Source: Symbiodinium natans (taxonomy: Eukaryota > Sar > Dinophyceae > Suessiales > Symbiodiniaceae). From it: a DNA stretch of 64,000 nucleotides. The position numbers and the translations under genes are program-made. The DNA lies in NCBI GenBank assembly GCA_905221605.1, contig CAJNDS010001090.1, positions 67,001 through 131,000 of the forward strand. The letters are read 5' to 3'. This document shows, in pieces, positions 36,411 to 47,000 of this stretch. Every line of letters begins with the position of its first letter. Positions within the stretch are counted from its first letter, which is position 1. The notes beneath the pieces are model-generated. The model was given only the letters and a program-made list of their open reading frames with translations. It had not been told where the DNA came from and made no database searches.

Positions 36411-37102
36411 TATGTATGTATGTATGCATGCATGCATGTATGTATGTATATATGTGTGTGTGTGTGTGTTTATAACAGACGTTTATGTTACTTTTGGTAG
36501 GGGCAACACCAAACAACGGATAAACCCGCCAAACGCCATACAGTACCCTGTATGGGTACTCTGGACTCTGTGGAAGTCGTCAAGATCTATCCTTACACCT
36601 TAAAACCCTAGCCCTGAACCCTTAAACCCGTAAACGCTAAAGACTTACACCCTTACACTCTGAACCCTTACGCCCTAAAGCCTGAAACCCTGAACCTTAA
36701 ACCCTAACCCCTAGACCTTACTAAACCCTAAACCGTCAACAAAAAAACCTCAAGACACGTCAACCCCGAAACGGGTTCAGGGTTATAATGGCGCTTAAGG
36801 AGGTTCAGGGATTAGGGCTTTAGGGTTCGGAGTTTAATGACTTCGGGTTCAGGGTTTAGGATGTAAGGGTTCAGGGTTTAAGGGTTTAAGGGTTTAGGAG
36901 TTTAAGGGTTTAAGGGTTTAAAGGGTGTAAAGTTGAGCGGCTTCAAAAAATTCGGAACCCCTAATCCCCCTAAAGGCCCTAAACTCCCTCAAACCCCCTA
37001 GAGCCCCTAAACCCCTAACGCACCCCAGCCCGAAAACCCAAAACCCAAAACCCAAACCTCCAAACCAAACCCAAAACCCAAAACCCGAAACGCAACCCAA
37101 CT

Positions 37103-37194
37103 TCAGGCGCCCGGCTCGGCCGAGAAGACTTTCACCCCGCCAGCGGGCGGCACTTTGCCTGGCCAAAGGCTTTGAAATGGCAGTGGGGTAAGGT

Positions 37195-37247
<53 letters not shown>

Positions 37248-39955
37248 GGCTGAGGGCTGAGGGCTTAGGGTTCAGGGTTCAGGGTGTTTTAAAGGGCTTT
37301 TTAAGGGTTGTACCTTTCTTTCAAGGGTCTCCAGGAAATATTTTCTCATCCTTTCTAAAGAATTTGGAGGTGGTACAGGATGAACATTTTTTCCACCATG
37401 ATCCACTTCTTTGATGATTGAAAGGGCCTCGAAGAACGGTAACGGGGCTTGGGGGTTTCGAATGTGGGGGCTTAGGGTTCGGGTTTATAGGTTTTTAGGG
37501 TTTAGGTTCTCAATTTAGGGTTCTAGAAACTTAGGATTTTAGGGAGGCGCTTTGAGGTTGGTGCTGGGGCTCTCTGGGGTAATGGGGGCTGACCCCCTGG
37601 GCGGGAGGGCGTTCTTCCTTTTAACTCGGAATCCTAATAACCCTGGAAAAATCGTAATTTAAAACCGTCCAGCCTAAAAAACGCAATGCAAACCTTAAAC
37701 CCTGACCCTAAACCCTAAACCCTGGCGGCTCTCTTGGGTTTCAGAAAGCCCTTCCCAAAGAAAGGGGTTGGGTTTAAGGTTGCAGGGCAGAGGACACCTG
37801 GGTTTAGGGTTAAGGGTTAGGGTTTAGGGGGGTCAGGGTTTAAGGCTTAGGGTTTAGGGTTTACGGTTTGGCACTGACAGTTCTTTGGCGATGTGAATCA
37901 GGGTGTAGAAGACCTATGGCCCTTCCCGCATGGCCATACACCAACTCGCAGGCCATACAGGCGCAGCGTTTAGGGTTTAGGGTTTGGGGTTTGGGGGTTA
38001 GGGTTTAGGGTTTGGGGTTTGGGGTTTAGGGTTTAGGGCTTGGGGTTTGGGGTTTAGGCTTTAGGGTTCAGGGTTTAGGGCAAACGTCTTGAAGGTGGTG
38101 CTTTCGGGGCCTGCCAAGACAGTGAGCCCTGAGCGGAGTTAATAGGACTTAAACGGACCCCAGGTTGAACCCGAGCTCGGGCGCCTGAACCTAAACCTAG
38201 CCCTTGAGCGCTTAAGCCCATGAAACCCTAAAACGCTACTAAAACCCAAAAGCCAACATCTTATGAAGCCCTCAACTCGACACCCTAAACATCTAAAGGC
38301 CTCACCCCCAGTCCAGTCGCCTTTCAGGGTGTCCGTACCCGAGGCAGGGTGCCGCGTCAAGTGGAAGGACCTGAAGCCGTTTAGGGTCTAGGGGTTAGGG
38401 TTTAGGGTTTAGGGTTTGGGGTTTGGGGTTTGGGGTTTAGGGTTGAAGGTCTAACCTGAAAGTCCGGTTTGGGGTTTCGGGCATAGGGCAGCTGAGGGAT
38501 GATACGGATAGCCCTGAAGCCGCTCCGTGAGCCCTCAAGTTCTTACCCCTGAACCCGCAATCCCTTAAACTCTTCAACCCGAAACACTAAACCCTATAAA
38601 CCATTGGAGCCTCAAGTCCTGTAGCCCTGTTCTGCATTGAAGGCGCAATCCCGACATTCTCGCGACCCATGAGCAGACTGCAGTAAAGCTTGTGACAGAC
38701 TTCCACAAGACTGGTCGGTCTGAACTCATGAGGCTGTGTAACATTCTGAATCTTGGGGAACAGGGTGACGAACACATCGCGAAGATCGGAGGGTGCTCAG
38801 TCTCCATGAGGAGGTCGTTCAACAAAGAACTGGGCATCTTTTTGCCCTCATCCAGTGCCCACAGGCCTTGGATGAGCTCAGCACGATGCCCGAAATGCCG
38901 GAAGTCTTGCCCGGTTTGAACTTGGCTACCCCAGCTGCAATCTCAGCATCGGAAAAGGACGTAACCCCAAAATACTCTACATAAAGCCTAAACCCCAAAC
39001 CCTAAACTCTAAACCCTAATCAAGAACTACCCACGTGAGCTTGATGTGACGGTTCGGTTCAGGTGCTCTCCCAACGCTTCCCTAAACCAACCCTAGACCA
39101 AAGGTTCAGGGTTCAGGGTTCAGGGTTGAGGGTTGAGGGTTTAGGGATGAGGGTTTAGGGTTCAGGGTTTGGGGTTTAGTGAACCCTTGTAGCTTCAAGT
39201 AGGCTGCTTTCCACATTCACGATGCGGACACTCCCATCCCCCGCTGGCACAAAGGTCCACATGACATCTCTCCATCAAACCCTTTATACACCCTACCTAG
39301 AGTCACGTCTATGCCCCCATCGTTTTTGGGAAGTCTTCAGAAGCTTACCCTGAGCTCTAGAGAAGGCTTCACCCCCCAAACTAAAAGCAAAGTGCAATTG
39401 ATTCTTGGTATACTGCCCCTGTGGTCGGCTTGAACCCGGAACACCACTCAGCTCAGTTACGCAACTGGTCCAGCCTAGATTCAAAGGGACGTACCACTTC
39501 GGGGCCAGTGACCCTCAACCCGAAACCCAAGCCACTGTGGGCCCACAAATCTTCCCTGTAAGGGCTCCCACACCCGTGGCGAGCTTGCGATACCTTCGGA
39601 AGGGCGGAACCCTTATTTGAAGCACTTTGAGGAGCCTCTAAGCCCTGCAAGCTAGCTCTTTGACATGGTTTTTGGCTTTTGAAGCCCTAGACCCCAAACC
39701 CCAAACCCCCTAAACCCTAACCCTGTAAACCCTAAACCCCAAGCCCCAAACCCTAACCCTGTAAATCCTGAACCTCCAAAACCCACTCATGGGGGACCCC
39801 GGCGCCGTCATGGTTACTTTCACCTTGTCCTGCGGCAGCCTCACAAGCGACTCCTGCGAGAGCTGGTCCCTCCCAACCCTCGACCTCCCCCAGGACTCTG
39901 TAATAACTCTGCACCATAAGAGCGTCGGATTTTATTTGCTGGCGGGCGCAATGAC
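37103..39955 (-). CDS. Unidentified minus-strand gene interrupted by a LINE fragment
   Basis: Not recognised. Islands in coding order, approximate: 39,920-39,800 (GRDQLSQESLVRLPQDKVKV), 39,605-39,535 (FRRYRKLATGVGALTGKICG), 39,475-39,345 (SSRPQGQYTKNQLHFAFSLG, donor GTAAGC), 39,275-39,195 (VMWTFVPAGDGSVRIVNVES, the style of a WD40 blade), 38,370-38,310 (SFHLTRHPASGTDTLKGDWT), 37,912-37,871 (VFYTLIHIAKELSV), 37,430-37,312 (ALSIIKEVDHGGKNVHPVPP, then SLERMRKYFLETLERK, donor GTACAA) and the terminal exon 37,158-37,103 (KVPPAGGVKVFSAEPGA-stop). Third positions are strongly G/C-rich. A reverse-transcriptase relic at 38,587-38,959 lies in the intron between the 39.2 and 38.3 kb exons. The first exon is not identified, and the grouping into one gene is inference. 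Confidence 0.5.
38587..38959 (-). pseudogene. Non-LTR (LINE-type) reverse transcriptase fragment, frameshifted
   Basis: Three minus-strand frames in succession give the N-terminal part of a LINE reverse transcriptase: 38,959-38,841 reads FSDAEIAAGVAKFKPGKTSG, then ISGIVLSSS (the K.GK..G..GI block); 38,890-38,760 in another frame reads ALDEGKKMPSSLLNDLLMET; 38,775-38,590 in a third reads VFVTLFPKIQNVTQPHEFRP, then TSLVEVCHKLYCSLLMGREN (the IPK......FRPISL...K block). The catalytic YADD block is absent, so it is a truncated, decayed insertion of about 370 bp. The order of motifs matches the family; the call is by eye. Confidence 0.72.
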
Positions 39956-39961
39956 CCTATT

Positions 39962-40330
39962 TTAATATTCGGTCCCTGATCTCGTTTGCCTTAAAACACC
40001 TCTTCCGAGCCAGTGTCGTCTTAAGGGGTGATCTCGTGCAGTATTAAATAGTACTTGGAGTGTAGTGAGTGGTATAGTTGCCCTTAACCTTCGCCCGGTA
40101 ACCCATAGTGCTTCTCTGAACAACTCTGTCATTTCCACCCGTTTACGGTTAGGGTTTCGGGAGCAGGGCTCAAGTTGTTGCGAAGACGTGCCCCAGTACT
40201 CTTGTTGCCTCCGTGGAAAGCAACGGAACAGGAGACACTTCACTCCAAAACTGGCCCTAAACCTTCCAGCCCTGCCTCACTAACTCTTAAATCCTAATCC
40301 TTGTGATTGTGCCTCTCATGGCCCTCTGGC
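39962..40330 (-). other. Heptamer-poor stretch with a minus-strand open frame of about 94 codons
   Basis: The frame reads CLLFRCFPRRQQEYWGTSSQ, then VEMTELFREALWVTGRRLRA, and ends at 39,965. It could be an exon or a repeat relic; TGATCTCGT words recur here and near 40,710-40,740. Not assigned. Confidence 0.3.
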
Positions 40331-41050
40331 TTCCCTAGCTGCCTTCGTGCACTTTTTTGATCACGTTTGGATCACGTTTGGCCCGCCAGACCCCACATCC
40401 CCTCAATCCCCAACCTGGGCCGAAGCGGTTGAGCCTCAAAGGCTTCTGAGTCTAAGCGGTTCAAAGCACAGCCGCCGTTCCCAGCGAGCAGCTTTTGCCA
40501 GCAATAGCCTACGCGAAACCAATTCTTCATCGTTTAGCGAACGCCTTCACACAACTATTATATACATGGTGTCTATGTATATATAACTAAACAAAGGCTT
40601 AGTTATACGTATATATATATATATATTATATAGGTACAGACAAGGATTATGTATGCAGTGTGTGCAAGTAAACAAGTACAAGTATAAATCCTTCATTCTA
40701 CAACATGATCTCGTTTGATGTTCGGCCCCGATCTCGTTACCGAGAGAGAGAGAGAGCGACACGCCAACCAAAAAATAGGGCACATCCAAAGTAACTCTGC
40801 TCGTGCGTAAATAAAGCGGTTGCTCAATAAGAACCCTATAAGAACCATACAAGAACCCCATGAAAACTCTATAAACCCTCTACCAACCCTCTAAGGACCA
40901 TGCAAGAACCCTATGAGAACTCTAAAAACACCCTGTAAGAACCCAAAAACAACCGCATAAATCACCCCTGTACCAACCCGATAATCACGCCCAAAAGCCC
41001 AGTAGTTTTAATAACGAGAACAGCCCTAAACCCTAAACCCTAAAACCCTA
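40331..41050. other. Unassigned stretch with AT microsatellite
   Basis: Open frames on both strands at 40,340-40,560, a TA run at 40,607-40,632, a GA run near 40,743, then AAGAACCCTAT-type variant repeats at 40,825-40,990. I see no supported gene. Confidence 0.5.
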
Positions 41051-41175
41051 AACCCTAACCCCCCCAAGCTGCTAGTTTTTGAAGCTGCTGCCTTGCCACA
41101 GAGAAGAACCCTCAGATATTGCTGCTGCGCGTGCTAGTTTGGAGATTACCGCTCCAGTGCCCCAAACTACGTATT

Positions 41176-42960
41176 TCAGAAGGCAACCTCTTGCGTATGC
41201 TCCTTCGCAATCTGCTCGGAGGACTTGTCATAGAACGTGTACATGGGCTGCTTCTCATAGGGGATGGCCTGTGGCGAAGGGAGTCAAAGGTCTCCAGCAT
41301 GTTGCGGGGCGGAGGGCGGGTCTGGATTCACCCTAAAGCCTAAACCCTAAACCCTAAACCCTAAACCCCTGAACCCTAAACCCTAAACCCTAAACAGAGT
41401 TCAGGTTTTGGGGTTTAGGGTGGTTCAGAATCGGGTCACAGCAGGGATCGTTGTTAGGCTCTGCATAAGGTTATTATGAGGTGAGGGTGGGTTTCTAGGG
41501 GTCACTATACTTCCCTTACATAGAGTAAACCCCATACGCTAAGCCATCAATCTGCTCCCACCCCTCCACTCCACCTATAAGTAACCCTTCCGCAGTTAGG
41601 GGTAGCTTATTTTGGGATTGGGGTGCTTTTTAAGCGGGTCCTATCATGTGTGGAGTTATTTATGGCAGGTTATGCTCGGAGGAGGGGGGGGGGGGGGGAA
41701 GGCACCCCAAACCCTAAACTCCTGACCTCCAAACCCTAAACCCTAAACCCTAAAACATAAACCCTAAACCTCAGATATGTCTGCCTAAGCAACTCCCCAG
41801 TCTATGCCCTGAGCACCCGGCCCAGGCAGCCAGCGTCCCATCTTCTTTGGAGTGGGGACAGGTGCTCCTTGCCGGGGCTTTGCTGTCAGTTGGGGTAGCT
41901 TCGGGTAGTTTAGGGTAGTTTAGGGTTTCGGGTTTAGGGTTTTGGGGTCTAGGGGCCTTAATAATTAGAATAGGGTAGGTTAGGGTAGCTTAGGGTAGTT
42001 CAGGGTGGCTTAAGGTTAGGGGTCTAGGGGTTTAGGGTTTAGGAATGAGGGTGGCTCAGGGTGGTTTAGGAAGGAGGTTGTTTTTGGGTAGCTTTGGGTA
42101 GCTTAGGGCTTCGGCTTTAGGCTACACAGGGTTTACCATACCCAGGTTTGGCAGGCGAGAAAAGAAGTGGCAGCAAAAACCATGCAGGAATCCAAAACAA
42201 AGAAAAACAAAACGAATCCCACCCTAAACCCGAACCGCGAAACCATAAGCCCTACCTACAGACCCTCAACTGTTCGAGGCCCACAACTTTCCGAAACCTT
42301 AACCCACCCAAAAACCCAAAACCCAAAAACCTAAACCCCAAAACAGGGACACGTCTCAGGTCTTGGGGGGCTCCGGCGAGGCTACTGCCGCTGAGGTTCC
42401 AACAATAAAGGGGCGGGTTTAGGGTTTGGGGTTTTAGGTTTATAGGGTTTAGAAGCTTAGGGTCTAGGGATTTAGAGGCTTCGGTTTGGGGTGCCTGCTT
42501 CTTGCGGTGGGGGGTGGGGGGGTGGGGGGGTGCAGAGAGGCTCAAACGACTCAGATTCTGCAAGCTGCCTACTTCTCATTGATAGCGGCTGCCCAGCTCC
42601 TGAATTGAGATTCAGCTTGCAGTGAGCCGTGCTCCATGCGTGAAGATCCCCAGCGGGTCCTCATTCGAAGCGGGAGAAACCATGCATTCCGAACTCGCAA
42701 GCCTCCGCTTACACCCTTTTGAACTCTAAACCCAAATAAACCTCAAACCTTGAACCCTAAACCCTAAACCCTAAACCCTAAACCCTGAATCCTAAATCCT
42801 AAATCCTAAACCCTGCGCGATTGACTCCCAAGATTTCCTAGCAGAGTCGCATGCTTCACAACATGGCCACTCATGCGGAATCACTGAGGCCCAAGCCCAA
42901 CTGACTGCTGCGCAGTCTGAGCCATCTGCTCCTCGGGTAGGCTGGCGGCTGGGGGTGTAC
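41176..42960 (-). CDS. Unidentified minus-strand gene(s) ending at 41,176
   Basis: The terminal exon 41,268-41,176 is clear: after CCACAG it reads IPYEKQPMYTFYDKSSEQIA, then KEHTQEVAF-stop (TGA). Upstream islands, approximate: 41,885-41,785 (QGAPVPTPKKMGRWLPGPGA, then QGIDWG), 42,200-42,150 (LDSCMVFAATSFLACQTW, hydrophobic), 42,400-42,340 (NLSGSSLAGAPQDLRR), 42,655-42,567 (SSECMVSPASNEDPLGIFTH, with a possible stop just after SWAAAINEK) and 42,940-42,855 (PAASLPEEQMAQTAQQSVGL). The possible stop near 42,577 suggests two genes. Function unknown. Confidence 0.45.
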
Positions 42961-43080
42961 TCGAAAGGCCCCCCCCCCCCCCCCCCTAAACCCTAAACCC
43001 TAAACCCTAAACCCTAAACCCTAAACCCTAAACCCTAAACCCCAAACCCTAAACCCCTATAAACATCAAGCTTTACTTAG

Positions 43081-43460
43081 GTGGCATGGGTGCTGCTGTG
43101 GCCGGTGTGGCCCCTGCGGCTTCTGCTCAGACTGCCATGCATGCAGAGAACCCTGGCTAGGCTGGTGCTTTGGGTGCCAGTGCTGGGTTTCACTGCCTTC
43201 CTGACATGCATACATGCATATACTTATTTACCTATCATTTTGGGGAAGCGGCTTCTTAAGCTACCAATCGCAGTACAGCAATTCTCCAATATCGGCATGA
43301 TGCTTGCCCGCCTGCTGATGCACCAGACCCTCCAAGCAGTCTACATGTCAAATGCCCAGAGCCTGAAGCCAAAAACCACCTCAACCCTAAACCCTAAACC
43401 CCAAACCCTAAACCCTAAACATCAAACAAATCCCCGCTGGCGTCCATGCACTTGACCTCC
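43081..43460 (+). other. Strand-ambiguous island with a 124-codon + frame
   Basis: A + frame reads hydrophobic sequence (VLWVPVLGFTAFLTCIHAYT, then QQFSNIGMMLARLLMHQTLQ) before running into CCCTAAA repeats at 43,385. Other + and minus frames are also open with G/C-rich third positions. It may be one or two exons of either strand. Confidence 0.3.
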
Positions 43461-43529
43461 TAGGTCGAAGGTGGCTTTCACGCTCTAAGCCCCATGTTAC
43501 CCTAAACCCTAAACCCTAAACCCTAAACC

Positions 43530-43960
43530 CTACACCCCTAAAAGCCAAAGCCCTGAAGCCCTAAAACCTAACCCCGAAACTCCCAAAACCCTGAACCCTG
43601 AACCCCTACACCCTAAACCCCCACAATTCTACACCCGAAACCCTGAACCCCTAAACCCCTAAACCCCCTCAACCCCCTCAACCCCCTCAACCCCCTCAAC
43701 CCCCTCAACCCCCTAAACCACCTAAACCCTACACTAAACCTAAAACCCTAACCCCTCTACACTAAACCCCTACGGCCCCTAAACCCCCTCCCTAAACCCT
43801 AAACCCTAACCCCTAAACTCCTAACCCCTGAACCCTAAACCCCCCAAACCCCTGAACCCTAAACCCCCCGAACCCTAAACCCTAAACCCCTAAACCCGAA
43901 AAAAAACCCTAAACCCCTAAAACCCCTAAACCCCTAAACCCTAAAACCCCCAAAACCCTT
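43530..43960. repeat. C-rich diverged telomere-like block
   Basis: CCCTGAA, CCCCTAAA and a run of six CCCCCTCAA nonamers at 43,665-43,715. No coding frame. Confidence 0.8.
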
Positions 43961-43988
43961 TACCCCCACAAGCCCCTCAGCTTGCACG

Positions 43989-44030
43989 TCATGGCTCTGC
44001 GGTGTCCACCACTTCCTCCGACCTCTTGGC
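43989..44030 (-). CDS. Terminal exon with stop
   Basis: 42 bp in phase 0 after CTCTCAG; 13 acidic residues (AKRSEEVVDTAEP) and TGA at 43,989-43,991. Preceded in the coding sense by the 44,605-44,482 exon, separated by TTTAGGG arrays and a P4 fragment. Confidence 0.65.
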   Translation of the reverse strand, partial: AKRSEEVVDTAEP

Positions 44031-47000
44031 CTGAGAGTTCTAGTGTCCTTAAGGGAGGGTTTGGGTTGCATATAGGGTTTAGGGTTTAGGGTTTAGGGTT
44101 TAGGGTTTAGGGCTTAGGGTTTAGCGCTTCAGGGAGGGTTTGGGGTTTAGGGATGAACAGGCCGAACCCCTAAGTCTAGGGTCCAAAAAGGGAGGGTTTT
44201 GGGGTTTCGGGAAACGGGCTTAGGGTTCAGGGTAACCCAAGGTTCCCTAATGCCCCCCCCACTACTCCCTAAGGCTCCCCAAGCTTCCCTGAGGTTCCCT
44301 AGGCCCAATTTTGTAAGGACCCCGGTTTAGGGTTTAGGGTTTAGGGCTTGGGGTTTAGGGTTTAGGGGCGACAGCGGTCTGGGGCGTAGAGTTTTGGGCT
44401 TAGCACTTTTGGGGTTTAGGGTGTTAATAGGGATTATTAGGGTTAGGGCTTACAAGGTCTAGGGGTTGCCTTGACAAGGCAATATTCCCCTCAATTGGGT
44501 GAATTTCCCGTTTTTCAACAGGGCATCAACAAGGTTCTTGTAGCTTGAGAAAGCCAAGCCCTTGAGTAGGATTTGAAAGAAGAAGCGCACATGGAACAGG
44601 GTTGAGGCTGCAGGGTTTGGGCCTCAACCCGAAACCCTAAACCCTAAACCCGAAACCCTAAGCCCACGATCCCAGAACCCCATGACCCCAAGCACCTCGA
44701 CCTCCGCACACCCTGAAGATCCCTGGGCCTAAACTCCAAGGCCAGCAAACCCGGAAGCCTAAACCCTAAACCATGTACACCCTGTAAAGCCGACAAAAAA
44801 ACCCCTACAAACCGTCAGGCCCTGCAGGCCCCTTAAATTCCCTACCAACCCTATAAAACCCTGTAAACGCCATAAACCCTGAACACCCTATAAACCCTAT
44901 AAACCCTATAAACCCTAGAAACCCTACAAACCCTATAAACCCTATAAACCCCATAAACCCTATAAACCCTACAACCCCCAGAAACATAACACCCTGATAC
45001 CCTTTGGGGTATTTAGGGGCCATAAACCGTAAACACCCTATACACCCTATAAACCCTATAACTTCCAGACACCTAACACCCTAATACCCCTTTGGGGTAT
45101 TTAGGGTGTTCGGTGGAGGCTGGGGATCTGCATTCTGGGCCTCCCTTCTCGCTCAGGGTACCAACAAAAGGGCCCTAAGCCCCTAAAACCCTAACCCTAA
45201 GAACCCTAAGAACCCTAAGAACCCTAAGAACCCTAAGAACCCTAAGAACCCTAAGAACCCTAAGAACCCTAAGAACCTAAGAACCCTAAGAACCCTAAGA
45301 ACCCTAAACCCTAAACCCTAACCCCTAAACCCTCCTCAACCCCCAAAGCCCACATTTGCGGCCGGCAGGCAGTGCTCTCTCCCCACCTGAGCAGATGACG
45401 AGCGAACGCGAGGGCTTCGGGGCGTTGGCTTGTTCTTGACTTGAGTTTCGGGTAACCCCAAACCCTATAAACATGAGGTCTCATGGCGTTCAGAGTCAAG
45501 AAAACGGAGCCGAAGTCAATACCGAGAGGCCCTCACGGCAATTCAATTAGCTAACATCAATACCTGAGCTTGTGTTAGGATTGAGGGTTTGGGGTTGGGC
45601 GTCGTCCCCACCATCACAGAAACAAGCCCTGAGCCCTAAAGCCCCAAACCTTGCAAGAAGTGGGGTCTAGTGCTGAGGCTTGCTCGGATCCGAGAGCTCG
45701 AAGTCATCACCCTGCAAACTGCTGGCCAAGTACCTGATGTTGGGGTTGAGGGTTTCGGGTTTAGGGGGATTGGTCTTTGGAGCCATCTCCTATGACAGGG
45801 GCAACTCTCAAAATGCCCCCCAAAAAGGTCAAATCCTGAAAAAAGGATCTCTCAAAAAAGGGCGTCCCTATTTTGGGAGACCCGGTCCCCTGTTTTGGGA
45901 GACCTCCCATTTCGGTGTGGGAACCCCTAGACCTGACCTCAGTAAGGGGGAGTCTCAAATTATGGGCCCTTGTTGGGTGCCCTCTCTCTCAAAATCGAAA
46001 AAGATAAATATGGGGCTCTGTGCTCTAGTAGGATCCCGAAAAGGAACCATGGTTTAGAGAATCTCCCATACAAGCCTTAAACCGCAAGCGGAAATCTGGC
46101 CGCAGGTCACGCGTCGGCCATGCTGCCAACGTTTACCTGCTCTTGTGTCAGCTGGCAGGTGGTAACAGGGGTATGTGCAAGAAAGGTTGAGGGACTGGGG
46201 TAGGACTTAAGATCCAAGAACCCTCAACGCTCGGGTTGGGTGGAGGCCTAAACAACAAGCGCAGGCTCCACGACCGACCCCCATTCAGACTCCTCAGCTA
46301 GGAACCTTAGGAACCCTAAACCCGAAACATCCCTAAACCCCAAATCCAAGAATAAAAGGGTGCCCTTTTTTCTGCAGTGGAATTTAAGACGACGCCTCAG
46401 GCCTAAGCCCTAAACAGCAATTGGGTGCGTAGTGCTGGGCTTCCTAGTAAGCCATCAACCGGCATCCTTCAATTAGGGTTCAGGGCTTAGGGTGCTGAAC
46501 CCCTCAAACCCTAAACCCTAAACCCTAAACCCTAAACCCTAAACCCTAAACCTCCCAGAAAACCCTGAGCCTCTGAAACCCTGTAAACCCTGAACATGAA
46601 AACCCTACATTCTGAAACCCCCTACACCCTAAACTCACTTCAAGGCTGCAAAAAACCACATTCTGAAACCCCTAAACCCTAAACTCATTTCAAGGCACCC
46701 TAAACCCTAAACCCTAAATCCTAAACGGCACCCAGCAGGCGCCTGGGCACTGGGGATGATATCCCGATCCAGGCGCGCGGCGGCCACGAAGGGGCCGACC
46801 TTGCGGTCGAAGTGCGGCTCAGGGCGCCATGTGCTTGGTTTAGGGTTTAGGGTTTAGGGTTTAGGGTTTAGGGTTTAGGGTTTAGGGTTTAGGGTTTAGG
46901 GTTTAGGGTTTAGGGTTTAGGGTTTAGGGTTTAGGGTTTAGGGGTTTCGGGTATAGGGCTTAGGTCTCAAGAAGGGACCTCTATACCACCTTCCCCCCTA

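Noticed and set aside
36272-36603. Three overlapping + frames with Ser-Cys-His-Val-Met repeats
   Set aside because: They are the TCATG array; a pentamer is open in all frames when it lacks a stop.
39400-39480. A tRNA-like gene
   Set aside because: A GTTCAAGCC-like stretch resembles a T-loop on the minus strand, but no acceptor stem or anticodon arm can be folded, and the stretch reads as an exon with a GTAAGC donor.
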